The translations under genes and the position numbers were made by a program. Below are positions 1-7,178 of a stretch of DNA of 13,409 nucleotides, in pieces; position 1 is the stretch's first letter; each line of letters opens with the position of its first letter. Below the pieces are notes generated by a model. The model was not told the DNA's origin. It made no database searches and saw nothing but the letters and a program-made list of their open reading frames with translations. Origin of the DNA: an uncultured Megasphaera sp. (GTDB lineage Bacteria > Bacillota > Negativicutes > Veillonellales > Megasphaeraceae); contig CALBLM010000057.1 in NCBI GenBank assembly GCA_937895695.1, positions 1 through 13,409 on the forward strand, written 5' to 3'.

Positions 1-242
1 CCCCCGGTGCCTTATACCACTTAAGCTCTCCCTAGTCCGCAGCAGCTCCATCAAAGGAGCGCTAGAAGAAAGTATGACACCATGCAGAAGCATATTGTCC
101 CACTCTCCTTACCTATATATTAGAATGATCATATGGCATATATATGGTCATCATATCTTTTCATATATACGTATACGTAAGGAACCACGTGAAGCAGCAT
201 GGACCTTTCATACCACGAAATACCTTTTAAAAATATAAAAAT
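1..242. other. Left-edge region without a confident gene
   Basis: Positions 1-60 are clearly richer in G+C than the DNA that follows and can form a small hairpin (GCTCC at 45-49 with GGAGC at 56-60). Read on the minus strand, an AAGGAG at 105-110 sits 11 bases before an ATG at 91-93, and the frame stays open to the window edge (31 codons). Its codons include several AGG, CGG and ATA, unlike the genes nearby, so I do not call it a gene; a structured RNA or leader is equally possible. Positions 111-180 are AT-rich and palindromic: ATGATCATAT (125-134) against ATATGGTCAT (142-151), and TACGTATACGTA (168-179). I cannot identify any of these. Confidence 0.4.
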
Positions 243-273
243 AAAAAAAGAGCTCTCTTCAGAGAACTCTTTT
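243..273 (-). terminator. Intrinsic terminator of the tRNA operon
   Basis: On the minus strand a 10-bp stem (arms at 261-270 and 249-258, one G-U pair, tight loop) is followed directly by a run of seven U (positions 249-243) and then more U-rich sequence. It starts about 13 bases past the last tRNA, as expected for the end of a tRNA transcript. The flanking A tract also gives some U-run on the other strand, but no plus-strand gene ends here. Confidence 0.85.
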
Positions 274-283
274 CATCGTGGTT

Positions 284-360
284 TGGTGGCGGCTCAGAGA
301 TTTGAACTCCGGACACAGCGGGTATGAACCGCTTGCTCTAGCCAACTGAGCTAAGCCGCC
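284..360 (-). tRNA. tRNA-Met (elongator), anticodon CAT
   Basis: The minus strand folds as a full 77-base cloverleaf with encoded CCA (284-286). The acceptor arms GGCGGCT/AGCCGCC pair fully, the D arm carries the usual AGCTCAGTTGG, and the anticodon arm is AGCGG-TTCATAC-CCGCT, giving CAT. A paired first base (G1-C72) and the anticodon stem lacking the three consecutive G-C pairs argue for the elongator, not the initiator. A tRNA-Ile2 with lysidine-modified CAT is possible but the stem resembles Firmicutes tRNA-Met. It is the last gene of the operon. Confidence 0.9.
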
Positions 361-361
361 A

Positions 362-437
362 TGGAGCTGATAACCAGGATTGAACTGGTGACCTTATCCT
401 TACCAAGGATACGCTCTACCAACTGAGCTATATCAGC
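362..437 (-). tRNA. tRNA-Thr, anticodon GGT
   Basis: A 76-base cloverleaf on the minus strand with encoded CCA (362-364). The acceptor arms GCTGATA/TATCAGC pair, the anticodon arm is TATCC-TTGGTAA-GGATA giving GGT, and the T arm is ACCAG-TTCAATC-CTGGT. It reads ACC/ACU codons. Together with the Thr(TGT) gene in the same operon it covers most threonine codons. Confidence 0.95.
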
Positions 438-464
438 ATATCTATATAAAGTAATGTATTAACA

Positions 465-540
<76 letters not shown>

Positions 541-550
541 ATGAAAAAGT

Positions 551-636
551 TGGTGGTGGGGGAAGGATTCGAACCTTCGAAGGCAGTCGCCGGCAGATTT
601 ACAGTCTGCTCCCTTTAGCCACTCGGGAACCCCACC
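551..636 (-). tRNA. tRNA-Tyr, anticodon GTA
   Basis: An 86-base class II tRNA on the minus strand with a long variable arm and encoded CCA (551-553). The acceptor arms GGTGGGG/CCCCACC pair, and the anticodon loop CTGTAAA gives GTA. A GUN anticodon makes this a normal target of queuosine insertion, the pathway whose final enzyme (QueG) is encoded divergently about 330 bases away. Confidence 0.96.
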
Positions 637-643
637 AGAAGTT

Positions 644-719
<76 letters not shown>

Positions 720-754
720 TCGGTTTGTTTCGTTTGCTTAACGGAACGTAATTT

Positions 755-783
755 ATTTTATCAGAAGCACTTCGTTCTGTCAA
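755..783 (-). promoter_or_regulatory. Sigma-A-type promoter of the tRNA operon
   Basis: On the minus strand a perfect TTGACA -35 box (778-783) is 17 bases from a TAAAAT -10 box (755-760) that also has an upstream TG (extended -10). The expected start lies near 748, giving a short leader before tRNA-Thr(TGT). This is the best-looking promoter in the window and fits strong constitutive tRNA transcription. Confidence 0.88.
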
Positions 784-868
784 GCACTTTCAGAAGTTTT
801 TTTATTTCTTTTTGAACGCTCTTGAGAAATTTATTTTCATGTTTTCTCCAAGCCGCTTCAAAAAGTTC

Positions 869-897
869 TTTAAAACCGCTGACTTGGATAGTATACT
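869..897 (+). promoter_or_regulatory. Possible queG promoter
   Basis: TTTAAA (869-874) and TATACT (892-897) are spaced by 17 bases and point toward queG. The -35 is poor, so this is tentative. The -10 lies inside a dyad-symmetric sequence (888-910), which would place a bound regulator directly over the promoter. Confidence 0.35.
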
Positions 898-910
898 ATA
901 CTGTATAGTA
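888..910. promoter_or_regulatory. Overlapping dyads, possible operator at queG
   Basis: Two overlapping inverted repeats are visible: ATAGTATACTAT (888-899, perfect) and TACTATACTGTATAGTA (894-910, 8-bp perfect arms around one central base). The half-site appears three times. It lies in the 246-base gap between the divergent tRNA promoter and queG, on the queG side. Such symmetry is typical of dimeric repressor sites, but AT-rich DNA can give palindromes by chance and I cannot name a regulator. Confidence 0.4.
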
Positions 911-965
911 AATTGCAAGAGGTATTTTAAATTTTTTTAACTTTTTTTAGGAGAATTTATATATC

Positions 966-1883
966 ATGATAGAATCAACTGCCTTAAAAGCCTTTGCCGC
1001 TTCACTACATCTGGATTGTCTAGGCATTGCCCCAGCACAGCTTCCTATACCCTCGCAAATCGACACCGCCCGCATTTGTCCGTTAGCCGCTGGCCAAGGG
1101 GCAGAACGCTATATGCCGTCTTCATTGCTTCCAGATTGTCAGTCCATTATTGTCATTTTGTTTCCTTATTACAATGGCCGTGATACTCAGTCCAATTTAT
1201 CTCATTATTGTCGCTGTCACGACTATCATCCCATCGTTCATCGCTATTTAGAACATCTCATGACATATTTGGACACCCACTACCCCCACAGTCAGCATAC
1301 AGCCATTGTCGATACGTCACCTTTAGCGGATCGCTGGCTGGCTTATCAGGCAGGACTTGGCTTTTATGGAGATAATCATTGCTTTTTTAATGAAACCTAT
1401 GGATCGTATGTCTTCATCGGCAGTATCTTAACCACTCTTTCTTTTCAGCCCGATCCCCCCCTTGACAAAGAATGTCTTCATTGCGGCGCCTGCCATGCAT
1501 CCTGTCCGGGCCAGTGTTTTTCTTCCAATACCTACGATTACCGGCTATGTAAATCCTATCTGACACAAAAAAAAGGCAGCTTTACGCTGCCTGAACAAGA
1601 CGTAATGTGCAAGACGCCGCTTATTTTCGGCTGTGATGTCTGCCAAGACGTATGTCCCTTAAATCAAGCCGTCCCGTTGACGCCGATTCCCGAATTTCGA
1701 CAAGATACCATTTCCGTTCTCACGAGAGACGAAGTCGAAACCTTGTCTAATAAACAATTTCAGCATACCTTTGGAACGCGTGCCTTTGCCTGGCGCGGCA
1801 AAAAAACATTGCTGCGCAACATGGATTGTTTAGAACGGCGCAAACAGGGAGGTGACGGAAATAACGACATAAATGCAAAGTAA
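966..1883 (+). CDS. queG: Epoxyqueuosine reductase QueG, short form
   Basis: This enzyme reduces epoxyqueuosine to queuosine at the wobble base of GUN-anticodon tRNAs, using cobalamin and two 4Fe-4S clusters in the cytoplasm. The N-terminal DUF1730-type domain carries the motif starting DTSP at residue 116 and AGLGF at 129. The ferredoxin-like part has C170, C173, C176 and C180P, then C195, then C223, C226 and C230P in the typical CDVCQDVCP setting, followed by the conserved LLRN near 282-285. At 305 residues it ends there, without the C-terminal HEAT-like segment that makes E. coli and B. subtilis QueG about 380 residues. The usual GKN after AGLGW is GDN here (135), so a relative with altered activity is possible. 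AGGAGA at 949-954 supports the ATG start. Its last 54 bases overlap the convergent Yip1-like gene. Confidence 0.88.
   Translation: MIESTALKAFAASLHLDCLGIAPAQLPIPSQIDTARICPLAAGQGAERYMPSSLLPDCQSIIVILFPYYNGRDTQSNLSHYCRCHDYHPIVHRYLEHLMTYLDTHYPHSQHTAIVDTSPLADRWLAYQAGLGFYGDNHCFFNETYGSYVFIGSILTTLSFQPDPPLDKECLHCGACHASCPGQCFSSNTYDYRLCKSYLTQKKGSFTLPEQDVMCKTPLIFGCDVCQDVCPLNQAVPLTPIPEFRQDTISVLTRDEVETLSNKQFQHTFGTRAFAWRGKKTLLRNMDCLERRKQGGDGNNDINAK
1567..1592 (-). terminator. Intrinsic-type terminator inside queG, antisense
   Basis: On the minus strand a perfect 7-bp stem AGGCAGC/GCTGCCT (1586-1592 and 1574-1580) with a 5-base loop is followed at once by eight U (1574-1567). It is the first strong terminator downstream of the Yip1-like gene, about 240 bases past its stop, and so a likely end for the sppA transcript. 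It lies in codons for QKKGSFTLPE of QueG, so the stretch would serve both strands. Function is inferred from shape only. Confidence 0.6.
1800..1823 (-). terminator. Weaker terminator-like hairpin past the Yip1-like gene
   Basis: Seven bases beyond the Yip1-like stop codon, the minus strand has TTGC-GCA-GCAA (1820-1810, partly extendable with a bulge), then TG and seven U (1806-1800). The stem is short, and the sequence also encodes the conserved KKTLLRN of QueG, so the match may be accidental. It could give a first, leaky stop before the stronger hairpin at 1567-1592. Confidence 0.3.
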
Positions 1884-2396
1884 AACAAATACACCGGCCA
1901 ATAATACAATGGGCAGTATAACGGCGGCTATGCTGCGTCCTATTCCGATGTCATAATTCACTCGCAAGGCCATCACAACCAAAGCCAGCATCCAAAGGCC
2001 TGAGAAAAAGACAACAAGTCCTACCAAACTTTCCGGCAAAATAAAGGCAAAGGTACCTGCCAGAGTGCCGATATTGGCAGGTATGCCGCAAAAACAGATA
2101 CCGGCCAGGCAGCCTTTCCACGAGCCTTGACCGCCAAGCATACGTACCGTACCATGCAGCAGAGCCGCTTCTATCAGCAGTACGACGGCACCGCCGCCAT
2201 ATATACCTGCCAGCAGCCATAGACTGGACCGTTCCCATTGTATACAGACGGAAACAACAGATAACGACGTGGATAAAAACCACAATATCCATCCTTCGTA
2301 CAGGCGTTGTTCTTTCGTAATACATGTCAGTGTCGATTTAGGGGCCGTTACCAACCCATATGCTAAGACCATCGCTTTTTCTATATACTGTTTCAT
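1830..2396 (-). CDS. Yip1-like polytopic membrane protein
   Basis: An integral membrane protein of 188 residues with about five hydrophobic segments (roughly residues 34-52, 58-82, 94-120, 125-146 and 157-182) and a short cytoplasmic-looking N-terminus with Pro19 in the TAPKSTL region. Layout and length fit the bacterial YIP1 family (PF04893), whose members have no firmly known role; the family call is by appearance only. I chose the ATG at 2394-2396, which overlaps the sppA stop as ATGA and has AAAGGAG 10 bases before it; the GTG at 2403-2405 would sit on that site. The overlap implies translational coupling to sppA. The gene runs 54 bases into the 3' end of queG on the opposite strand. Confidence 0.6.
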   Translation of the reverse strand: MKQYIEKAMVLAYGLVTAPKSTLTCITKEQRLYEGWILWFLSTSLSVVSVCIQWERSSLWLLAGIYGGGAVVLLIEAALLHGTVRMLGGQGSWKGCLAGICFCGIPANIGTLAGTFAFILPESLVGLVVFFSGLWMLALVVMALRVNYDIGIGRSIAAVILPIVLLAGVFVLLCIYVVISVTSLFAPF

Positions 2397-3355
2397 TGCT
2401 GCCACACTCCTTTCAGTATCAATAACGGAAGGGGTATATCCTGTCGTGCGCCAAAGGCAGATTGCATGAACGGAAACAATGATACATGTCCCTGCAAGAT
2501 TTGCCGTAGTGAAAATTCATCTCCATACGTAATCGTGGATACATGATCCGGCTGTGCCTGTATCAATTGGCCGGCATACGCCAAGGCGTCATAATAATTT
2601 CCCATTTCATCGACAAGGCCGGCTTCTTTCGCCTGGCTTCCCGTAAAGACACGACCATCAGCCAAAGCACGTACGGTTTTTGTATCCATATGTCGTTGGC
2701 TTGCCACGACATCTACGAATTGTTCATACATCGTATCGACCATGGTCTGCGTAAGCTGTCGTTCTTCCTCTGTCATCGGTCTAAAAGGAGAAAAAATATC
2801 TTTATGAGCGCCAGACTTTATTTTTTCTTCATTTACGCCGAGTTTTTTGCTTAATCCCTGAACATCATAATACGACATATAAACGCCAATACTGCCGGTA
2901 ATTGTCGAGGGATTGGCATATATCTTATCCCCGTATGCTGCCAGCCAATAGGCCCCAGATGCGGCTGTATCTCCCATAGATACCACGACAGGTTTGCCGG
3001 CTTCTTTCAAACGCTGTAATTCTTCTGCTGCTTCCTGTGTAGCCGCCGCACTGCCGCCAGGGCTGTCGATGCGAAGGAGTACGGCTTTTACGCTGTCATC
3101 TTTCCGTGCTTTACGAAATTGTCTCATTAATGAGCCGGACGTCGTAGAAGACGTACTTCCTAATCCCATCGATTCCGTATCGCCGCCGACAATGGGACCA
3201 CTGACGCGAATCACGGCGACATTTTTTTCGTTAGACAAGGCCCCTACAGACTGACGCCCCCAACGAGTCTGTGAAAGGACAGCGCCCATCATCACAACAA
3301 TAAATAAGAAGACTGTAACAACAGCAGCAATGCGTAGTTTCTTTTTATTTTCCAT
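2393..3355 (-). CDS. sppA: Signal peptide peptidase SppA (S49 family)
   Basis: A membrane-anchored serine protease that degrades cleaved signal peptides. A single N-terminal membrane segment spans about residues 9-28, with positive residues before it and the catalytic part outside the cytoplasm. The expected Ser/Lys dyad is present: Ser133 in AASGAYW and Lys185 in SGAHKDIF, 52 residues apart, the same spacing as Ser147/Lys199 of B. subtilis SppA. Conserved DSPGG (97-101) precedes it. The length of 320 residues fits the short, single-domain Gram-positive type. The start is the ATG at 3353-3355 with AAGGAG six bases upstream; the longer frame starting at 3397 would begin inside the terminator hairpin and is rejected. 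It follows the dnaB terminator and is coupled to the Yip1-like gene. Confidence 0.93.
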   Translation of the reverse strand: MENKKKLRIAAVVTVFLFIVVMMGAVLSQTRWGRQSVGALSNEKNVAVIRVSGPIVGGDTESMGLGSTSSTTSGSLMRQFRKARKDDSVKAVLLRIDSPGGSAAATQEAAEELQRLKEAGKPVVVSMGDTAASGAYWLAAYGDKIYANPSTITGSIGVYMSYYDVQGLSKKLGVNEEKIKSGAHKDIFSPFRPMTEEERQLTQTMVDTMYEQFVDVVASQRHMDTKTVRALADGRVFTGSQAKEAGLVDEMGNYYDALAYAGQLIQAQPDHVSTITYGDEFSLRQILQGHVSLFPFMQSAFGARQDIPLPLLILKGVWQQ

Positions 3356-3371
3356 CTTATTCTCCTTGAAC

Positions 3372-3428
3372 AAAAAAAGGGACATCTCTTGCCCCATGAT
3401 GACATGTTGGCAAGAAGGATCCCTTTTT
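3372..3428 (-). terminator. Terminator between dnaB and sppA
   Basis: Four bases past the dnaB stop the minus strand forms a long hairpin: GGGA (3420-3423) with TCCC (3379-3382) and TTGCC-containing CTTGCC (3409-3414) with GGCAAG (3388-3393), separated by an imperfect internal stretch, then seven U (3378-3372). The A-run at 3424-3428 side makes it usable on both strands. The U-tract ends only about six bases before the sppA ribosome binding site, so sppA must depend on readthrough, a promoter inside dnaB, or an internal start I cannot see. Confidence 0.8.
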
Positions 3429-3432
3429 CTAT

Positions 3433-4767
3433 TTATCCATGGTCTTCGTGGGTCGTATCCAAATTGAGGAACAGCGTATATTCCCCTTTGAAATATAACT
3501 TGATCGACCCGACAGGCCCATTACGATGTTTTGCTAAAATAACTTCTGTAATATGCTGATTTTCCGTTTCTTTATCATAATAGTCTTCTCGATAAAGGAA
3601 CGATACAATATCCGCATCCTGTTCCAAGGCACCCGATTCACGAAGGTCACTGAGCATCGGCCGTTTATCCTGTCGGCTTTCTACGCTTCGGCTCAGCTGT
3701 GACAAGGCAATTAAAGGAACTTTTAATTCTCTGGCCAAGGCCTTTAAGGAACGTGAAATTTCAGAAATTTCTTGCTGACGACTTTCCGCGTTGCGTCCCT
3801 GCATTAACTGCAAATAGTCGACAACAATGAGATCCAACCCATGTTCTGATTTCAGCCGTCTCGCTTTCGAACGCATTTCGGCAACAGAAATCCCCGGCGT
3901 ATCATCAATGTAAATCGGTGCTTGATACAGTTTATCGCACGCATCGGTCAATCGAGTCCATTCTTCATCACTATTGATCTGACCTGTACGCAATTTTTGT
4001 GAATCGATATGGGAAATTTGGCATAAAATACGCTGAACCAGTTGTTCCTGCGACATTTCCAAGGAAAAGAACGCAACCGTCTTGTGCTGGCGCACACCGA
4101 CATTTTGTGCAATATTCAGGGTAAACGCCGTCTTACCCATACTCGGGCGAGCGGCTACCAAAATCAAATCAGATGGCTGCAGTCCCGATGTCATGCGGTC
4201 TAAATCTCGAAACCCCGTTGGCAGACCGGTAAGACCGGCTTTATTTTCATAGAGCTTCGTAATCTTATCTAATGTTTCTTCTACGACGGCACCAACCGGT
4301 GAAAAATCACCGCGATTTTTATTTTCCGATAATTGCAGAATCTTTCGTTCTGCATCATCTAGCAACGCTTCCGGTTCTTTTTCGCCATCATAGGCAGCTG
4401 CCGTCAAATCGGTACACGTCGTAATCAAATTGCGAGCCAATGCTTTTTCTGCAACGATATTGGCATGATATTCAATATTAGCTGCCGTGGCAACGAGATT
4501 CGGCAAACTCAAAATATATTCGATGCCGCCAACATCCTCCAGTTTTTTCATGCGACGCAATTCTTCCGGAAGGGTAATAACATCAATTTCTTTGTTTTCA
4601 TGATGCAGATGTTCCATCGCCTCGAAAATAGTGCGATGCACTTCCCGATAAAAGTCATTGGGAGTCAGCTTTTCCATCGCCACAATGACGGCATTATGGT
4701 CCAGCATCATCGCTCCCAAGACGGCTTGTTCTGCTTCCACATTTTGCGGTGGAATACGTTGTTCCAT
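3433..4767 (-). CDS. dnaB: Replicative DNA helicase DnaB
   Basis: The hexameric 5'-3' helicase at the replication fork (called DnaC in B. subtilis). The N-terminal helical domain covers roughly residues 1-110 and is followed by a linker and the RecA-like motor. The Walker A is ARPSMGKT (206-213), the catalytic Glu is E237 in SLEMS, the Walker B is LIVVD (313-317), and the C-terminal KHRNG (413-417) matches the family's nucleotide-contact loop. At 444 residues it is full length with no intein. AGGAGAG overlaps the lonC stop codon and lies seven bases before the ATG; the gap to lonC is 12 bases, so it is read from the same transcript. The terminator just downstream makes it the last gene of the yybS-gdpP-rplI-lonC-dnaB unit. 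Confidence 0.98.
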   Translation of the reverse strand: MEQRIPPQNVEAEQAVLGAMMLDHNAVIVAMEKLTPNDFYREVHRTIFEAMEHLHHENKEIDVITLPEELRRMKKLEDVGGIEYILSLPNLVATAANIEYHANIVAEKALARNLITTCTDLTAAAYDGEKEPEALLDDAERKILQLSENKNRGDFSPVGAVVEETLDKITKLYENKAGLTGLPTGFRDLDRMTSGLQPSDLILVAARPSMGKTAFTLNIAQNVGVRQHKTVAFFSLEMSQEQLVQRILCQISHIDSQKLRTGQINSDEEWTRLTDACDKLYQAPIYIDDTPGISVAEMRSKARRLKSEHGLDLIVVDYLQLMQGRNAESRQQEISEISRSLKALARELKVPLIALSQLSRSVESRQDKRPMLSDLRESGALEQDADIVSFLYREDYYDKETENQHITEVILAKHRNGPVGSIKLYFKGEYTLFLNLDTTHEDHG

Positions 4768-4779
4768 AACGTAACTCTC

Positions 4780-6687
4780 CTATTTTACCAACATCAAGTC
4801 TAATACGTCGCGTATCGTTACAGCAGTGTACCGCTGCAGGGATAGATGGTGTTCTGGAATATCCTGTTCATTTTCTTTGGGAATAATAATTCCTTTCATG
4901 CCGGCCTGTTTGGCACCATATGCCTTTTCAAATACACCGCCAACAGGTTTTACATTGCCTTGGACGGAAATTTCGCCTGTAATGGCCAAATCCTGCCGCA
5001 CCGGCGTATTGGTAATGGCTGAAATCAATGCCGTCGTAATCGCACAGCCTGCTGACGGGCCATCAATATTACCACCGCCGACGAAATTGATATTGACATC
5101 ATAGTCGGACAACTCTTTTCCCGTAATACTGCGGACTACGGCTGCAGCATTAAACATCGAATCTTTGGCCATCGATCCGGCTGTATCATTAAAGCGATAA
5201 TAGCCTTTACCAGGAGAACGGGCCGGAAAGGCTACGGCCTCTATCTCGATAGCCGAACCCAAATATCCGGAAACACCCAAGCCAAATACTTTTCCCACAG
5301 CCGGCGTAGACGATGCCTTTTCCATTACATACGGCACGAGACGGCTGATTTGCGCGACGCGATGTACATGCTGTTTTGTAATGACAACATGGTCATTACT
5401 GCCTGATTGATAGACCGCCAAGCCATAGGCATCGGCCAAAATATTCACGGCTTTACGGCCTTCAATGGTAAAGGTACTGATAAGCTGGGCTGCCCCTTCT
5501 TCTAAGGTAGCTTGTAAATCTGCTGCTGCATGTTCTACAATTTGCTGTATATCCTGCGGTACTAGCGGTTCAAAAAAGATTTCCGCACAACGGGACCGTA
5601 TAGCCGGATTGATTTCCGACGGATCTCGCGTCGTCGCCCCGATGAGAACAAAGTCGGCCGGTGCGCCTTCAGCGAATAATTTCTTAATATATTGTGGTAC
5701 ATTCGGATCGTCTTCATCATAGTAAGCCGATTCAAACTGTACTCGCTTATCTTCCAATACCTTGAGCAACTTATTTAACAGGAGCGGATCCATTTCACCG
5801 ATTTCATCGATAAAAAGGATACCGCCATGGGCCTCCGTAACCAGTCCTGGTTTCGGTTCCGGAATACCCGTATCTGCCAAATCATGCCGTGCTCCCTGAT
5901 AAATCGGATCATGAACAGATCCAATCAACGGATTTGTCATATCTCTGGCATCCCAACGCAGCGTCGTCCCATCCGTTTCAATGAACGGCGCATCCGGGCC
6001 AAACGGCGTAAACGGCAGTCGCTGGGCCTCTTTTAAAATAATACGAGCCGCTGTTGTTTTACCGACGCCTGGCGGTCCATACAACAGTAAATGCTGCGGA
6101 TAGGCCGAAGCCAATTTGCTCTGCATAGCCTCTACGGCTCGTTCTTGTCCAACAACATCTTGCAGTCTACTTGGACGGACACGCTGCATAATGGATTCAT
6201 TCAAATGAATCGTATCCAATCGCTTGAGTTCTTCCAGTTTTCGCTGAGACTGCGGCGTTTCTACATCATGCAGTTCTTCTTTAATCAGCTGCATCTTAAT
6301 TTCCTGCACATATTCCTGCTGTTTTTCTTCCATGCGTTGGGAAATTTTCTTTTCCAGCCGGTCTTCTACGGCTTGTCGTGCCAGCATTTCTGCCAAAATA
6401 TTTTCTAACTCATTTAATATCTGAATGACTTCATCATCTTGCGGAATCCGATCATACGATGCATCTTCATATACAAGACGCTGCAGTCCTACGAGCCGTC
6501 TTTTCGGATCTTCTGAATGGACATACGACAAGGCTTTATATTTGCTGGCCCGTAGTACCATTTTTTCCGATCCTATCAGACTATTAAAAGCGCCGTAAAG
6601 CACATTCACCTGACGGCGGAGTTCTTCCTCCGCCGTCGGTTCCAAGTACTTATGGCGCTGTAATAATTTATCCAATAATTCTTTCAT
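4780..6687 (-). CDS. lonC: LonC-type ATP-dependent protease
   Basis: A Lon-family (S16) protease of 635 residues. It lacks the N-terminal substrate domain of LonA and the membrane segments of LonB, starting instead with a charged helical region (coiled-coil-like, about 85-160). The AAA+ module has Walker A GPPGVGKT (204-211), Walker B ILFIDE (290-295) and arginines in PAIRSRC (about 364-366). The protease domain has Ser545 in DGPSAG and Lys588 in GGVFEK, 43 residues apart as in E. coli Lon (679/722), so it should be active. The closest named family I know is the LonC set described from endospore formers, where it is linked to forespore expression; its role here is unknown. AAGGGGAT precedes the ATG. 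A small inverted repeat TGCCAA/TTGGCA (6701-6720) lies between rplI and this gene. Confidence 0.9.
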   Translation of the reverse strand: MKELLDKLLQRHKYLEPTAEEELRRQVNVLYGAFNSLIGSEKMVLRASKYKALSYVHSEDPKRRLVGLQRLVYEDASYDRIPQDDEVIQILNELENILAEMLARQAVEDRLEKKISQRMEEKQQEYVQEIKMQLIKEELHDVETPQSQRKLEELKRLDTIHLNESIMQRVRPSRLQDVVGQERAVEAMQSKLASAYPQHLLLYGPPGVGKTTAARIILKEAQRLPFTPFGPDAPFIETDGTTLRWDARDMTNPLIGSVHDPIYQGARHDLADTGIPEPKPGLVTEAHGGILFIDEIGEMDPLLLNKLLKVLEDKRVQFESAYYDEDDPNVPQYIKKLFAEGAPADFVLIGATTRDPSEINPAIRSRCAEIFFEPLVPQDIQQIVEHAAADLQATLEEGAAQLISTFTIEGRKAVNILADAYGLAVYQSGSNDHVVITKQHVHRVAQISRLVPYVMEKASSTPAVGKVFGLGVSGYLGSAIEIEAVAFPARSPGKGYYRFNDTAGSMAKDSMFNAAAVVRSITGKELSDYDVNINFVGGGNIDGPSAGCAITTALISAITNTPVRQDLAITGEISVQGNVKPVGGVFEKAYGAKQAGMKGIIIPKENEQDIPEHHLSLQRYTAVTIRDVLDLMLVK

Positions 6688-6700
6688 AGTATCCCCTTAT

Positions 6701-6720
6701 TGCCAATATACTTCTTGGCA
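6701..6720. repeat. Small inverted repeat between rplI and lonC
   Basis: TGCCAA (6701-6706) and TTGGCA (6715-6720) form a perfect 6-bp stem with an 8-base loop in the 44-base gap. No U-tract follows on either strand, so it is not an intrinsic terminator; an mRNA processing or stability hairpin is possible. Confidence 0.3.
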
Positions 6721-6731
6721 TCCGGTCTGTT

Positions 6732-7178
6732 TTATCCTTCTACAACGTGAACTTTAATAACGCTGGTAATAGACGGATGTACGCGAATAACAACATCATA
6801 CGTTCCCAACGCTTTAATGGGTTCTTTAATTTCAACTTTTTTCTTGTCTAAATCAATATCATACTGCTTTTTGGCAGCTTCACTGATATTTTTGCCGGTA
6901 ATCGCACCAAAAACTTTGCCGCCTTCACCGACTTTTACAGGAATCGTTAATTCTACTTTTTTCAACTGACTTGCCAAGATAACGGCTTCATCAGACGCAA
7001 CCTGCGCTTTATGTTTAGCTGCTGCCTGTTTTTGTTTCGCATCATTAATATTTTCAGCCGTTCCCGGTGCTGCTAATTTACGCGGTAACAGGAAATTACG
7101 ACCATATCCTTCGGATACTTCAACAATTTCTCCTTTTTTTCCCAATTTTTTGACATCTTGTAATAATATAACTTTCAT
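6732..7178 (-). CDS. rplI: 50S ribosomal protein L9
   Basis: Binds 23S rRNA near the base of the L1 stalk and helps keep the reading frame. The 148-residue length is standard, and the N-terminal signature is clear: MKVILLQDVKKLGKKG followed by VSEGYGRNFLLPRKLA (to about residue 37). A Lys/Ala-rich helix spans about 41-75 and the C-terminal RNA-binding domain ends at EG. The ATG overlaps the gdpP stop as ATGA (7175-7178), with AAGGAG 11 bases upstream inside gdpP, so translation is coupled to gdpP. The gdpP-rplI-dnaB neighbourhood is a long-conserved Firmicutes arrangement. Confidence 0.98.
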   Translation of the reverse strand: MKVILLQDVKKLGKKGEIVEVSEGYGRNFLLPRKLAAPGTAENINDAKQKQAAAKHKAQVASDEAVILASQLKKVELTIPVKVGEGGKVFGAITGKNISEAAKKQYDIDLDKKKVEIKEPIKALGTYDVVIRVHPSITSVIKVHVVEG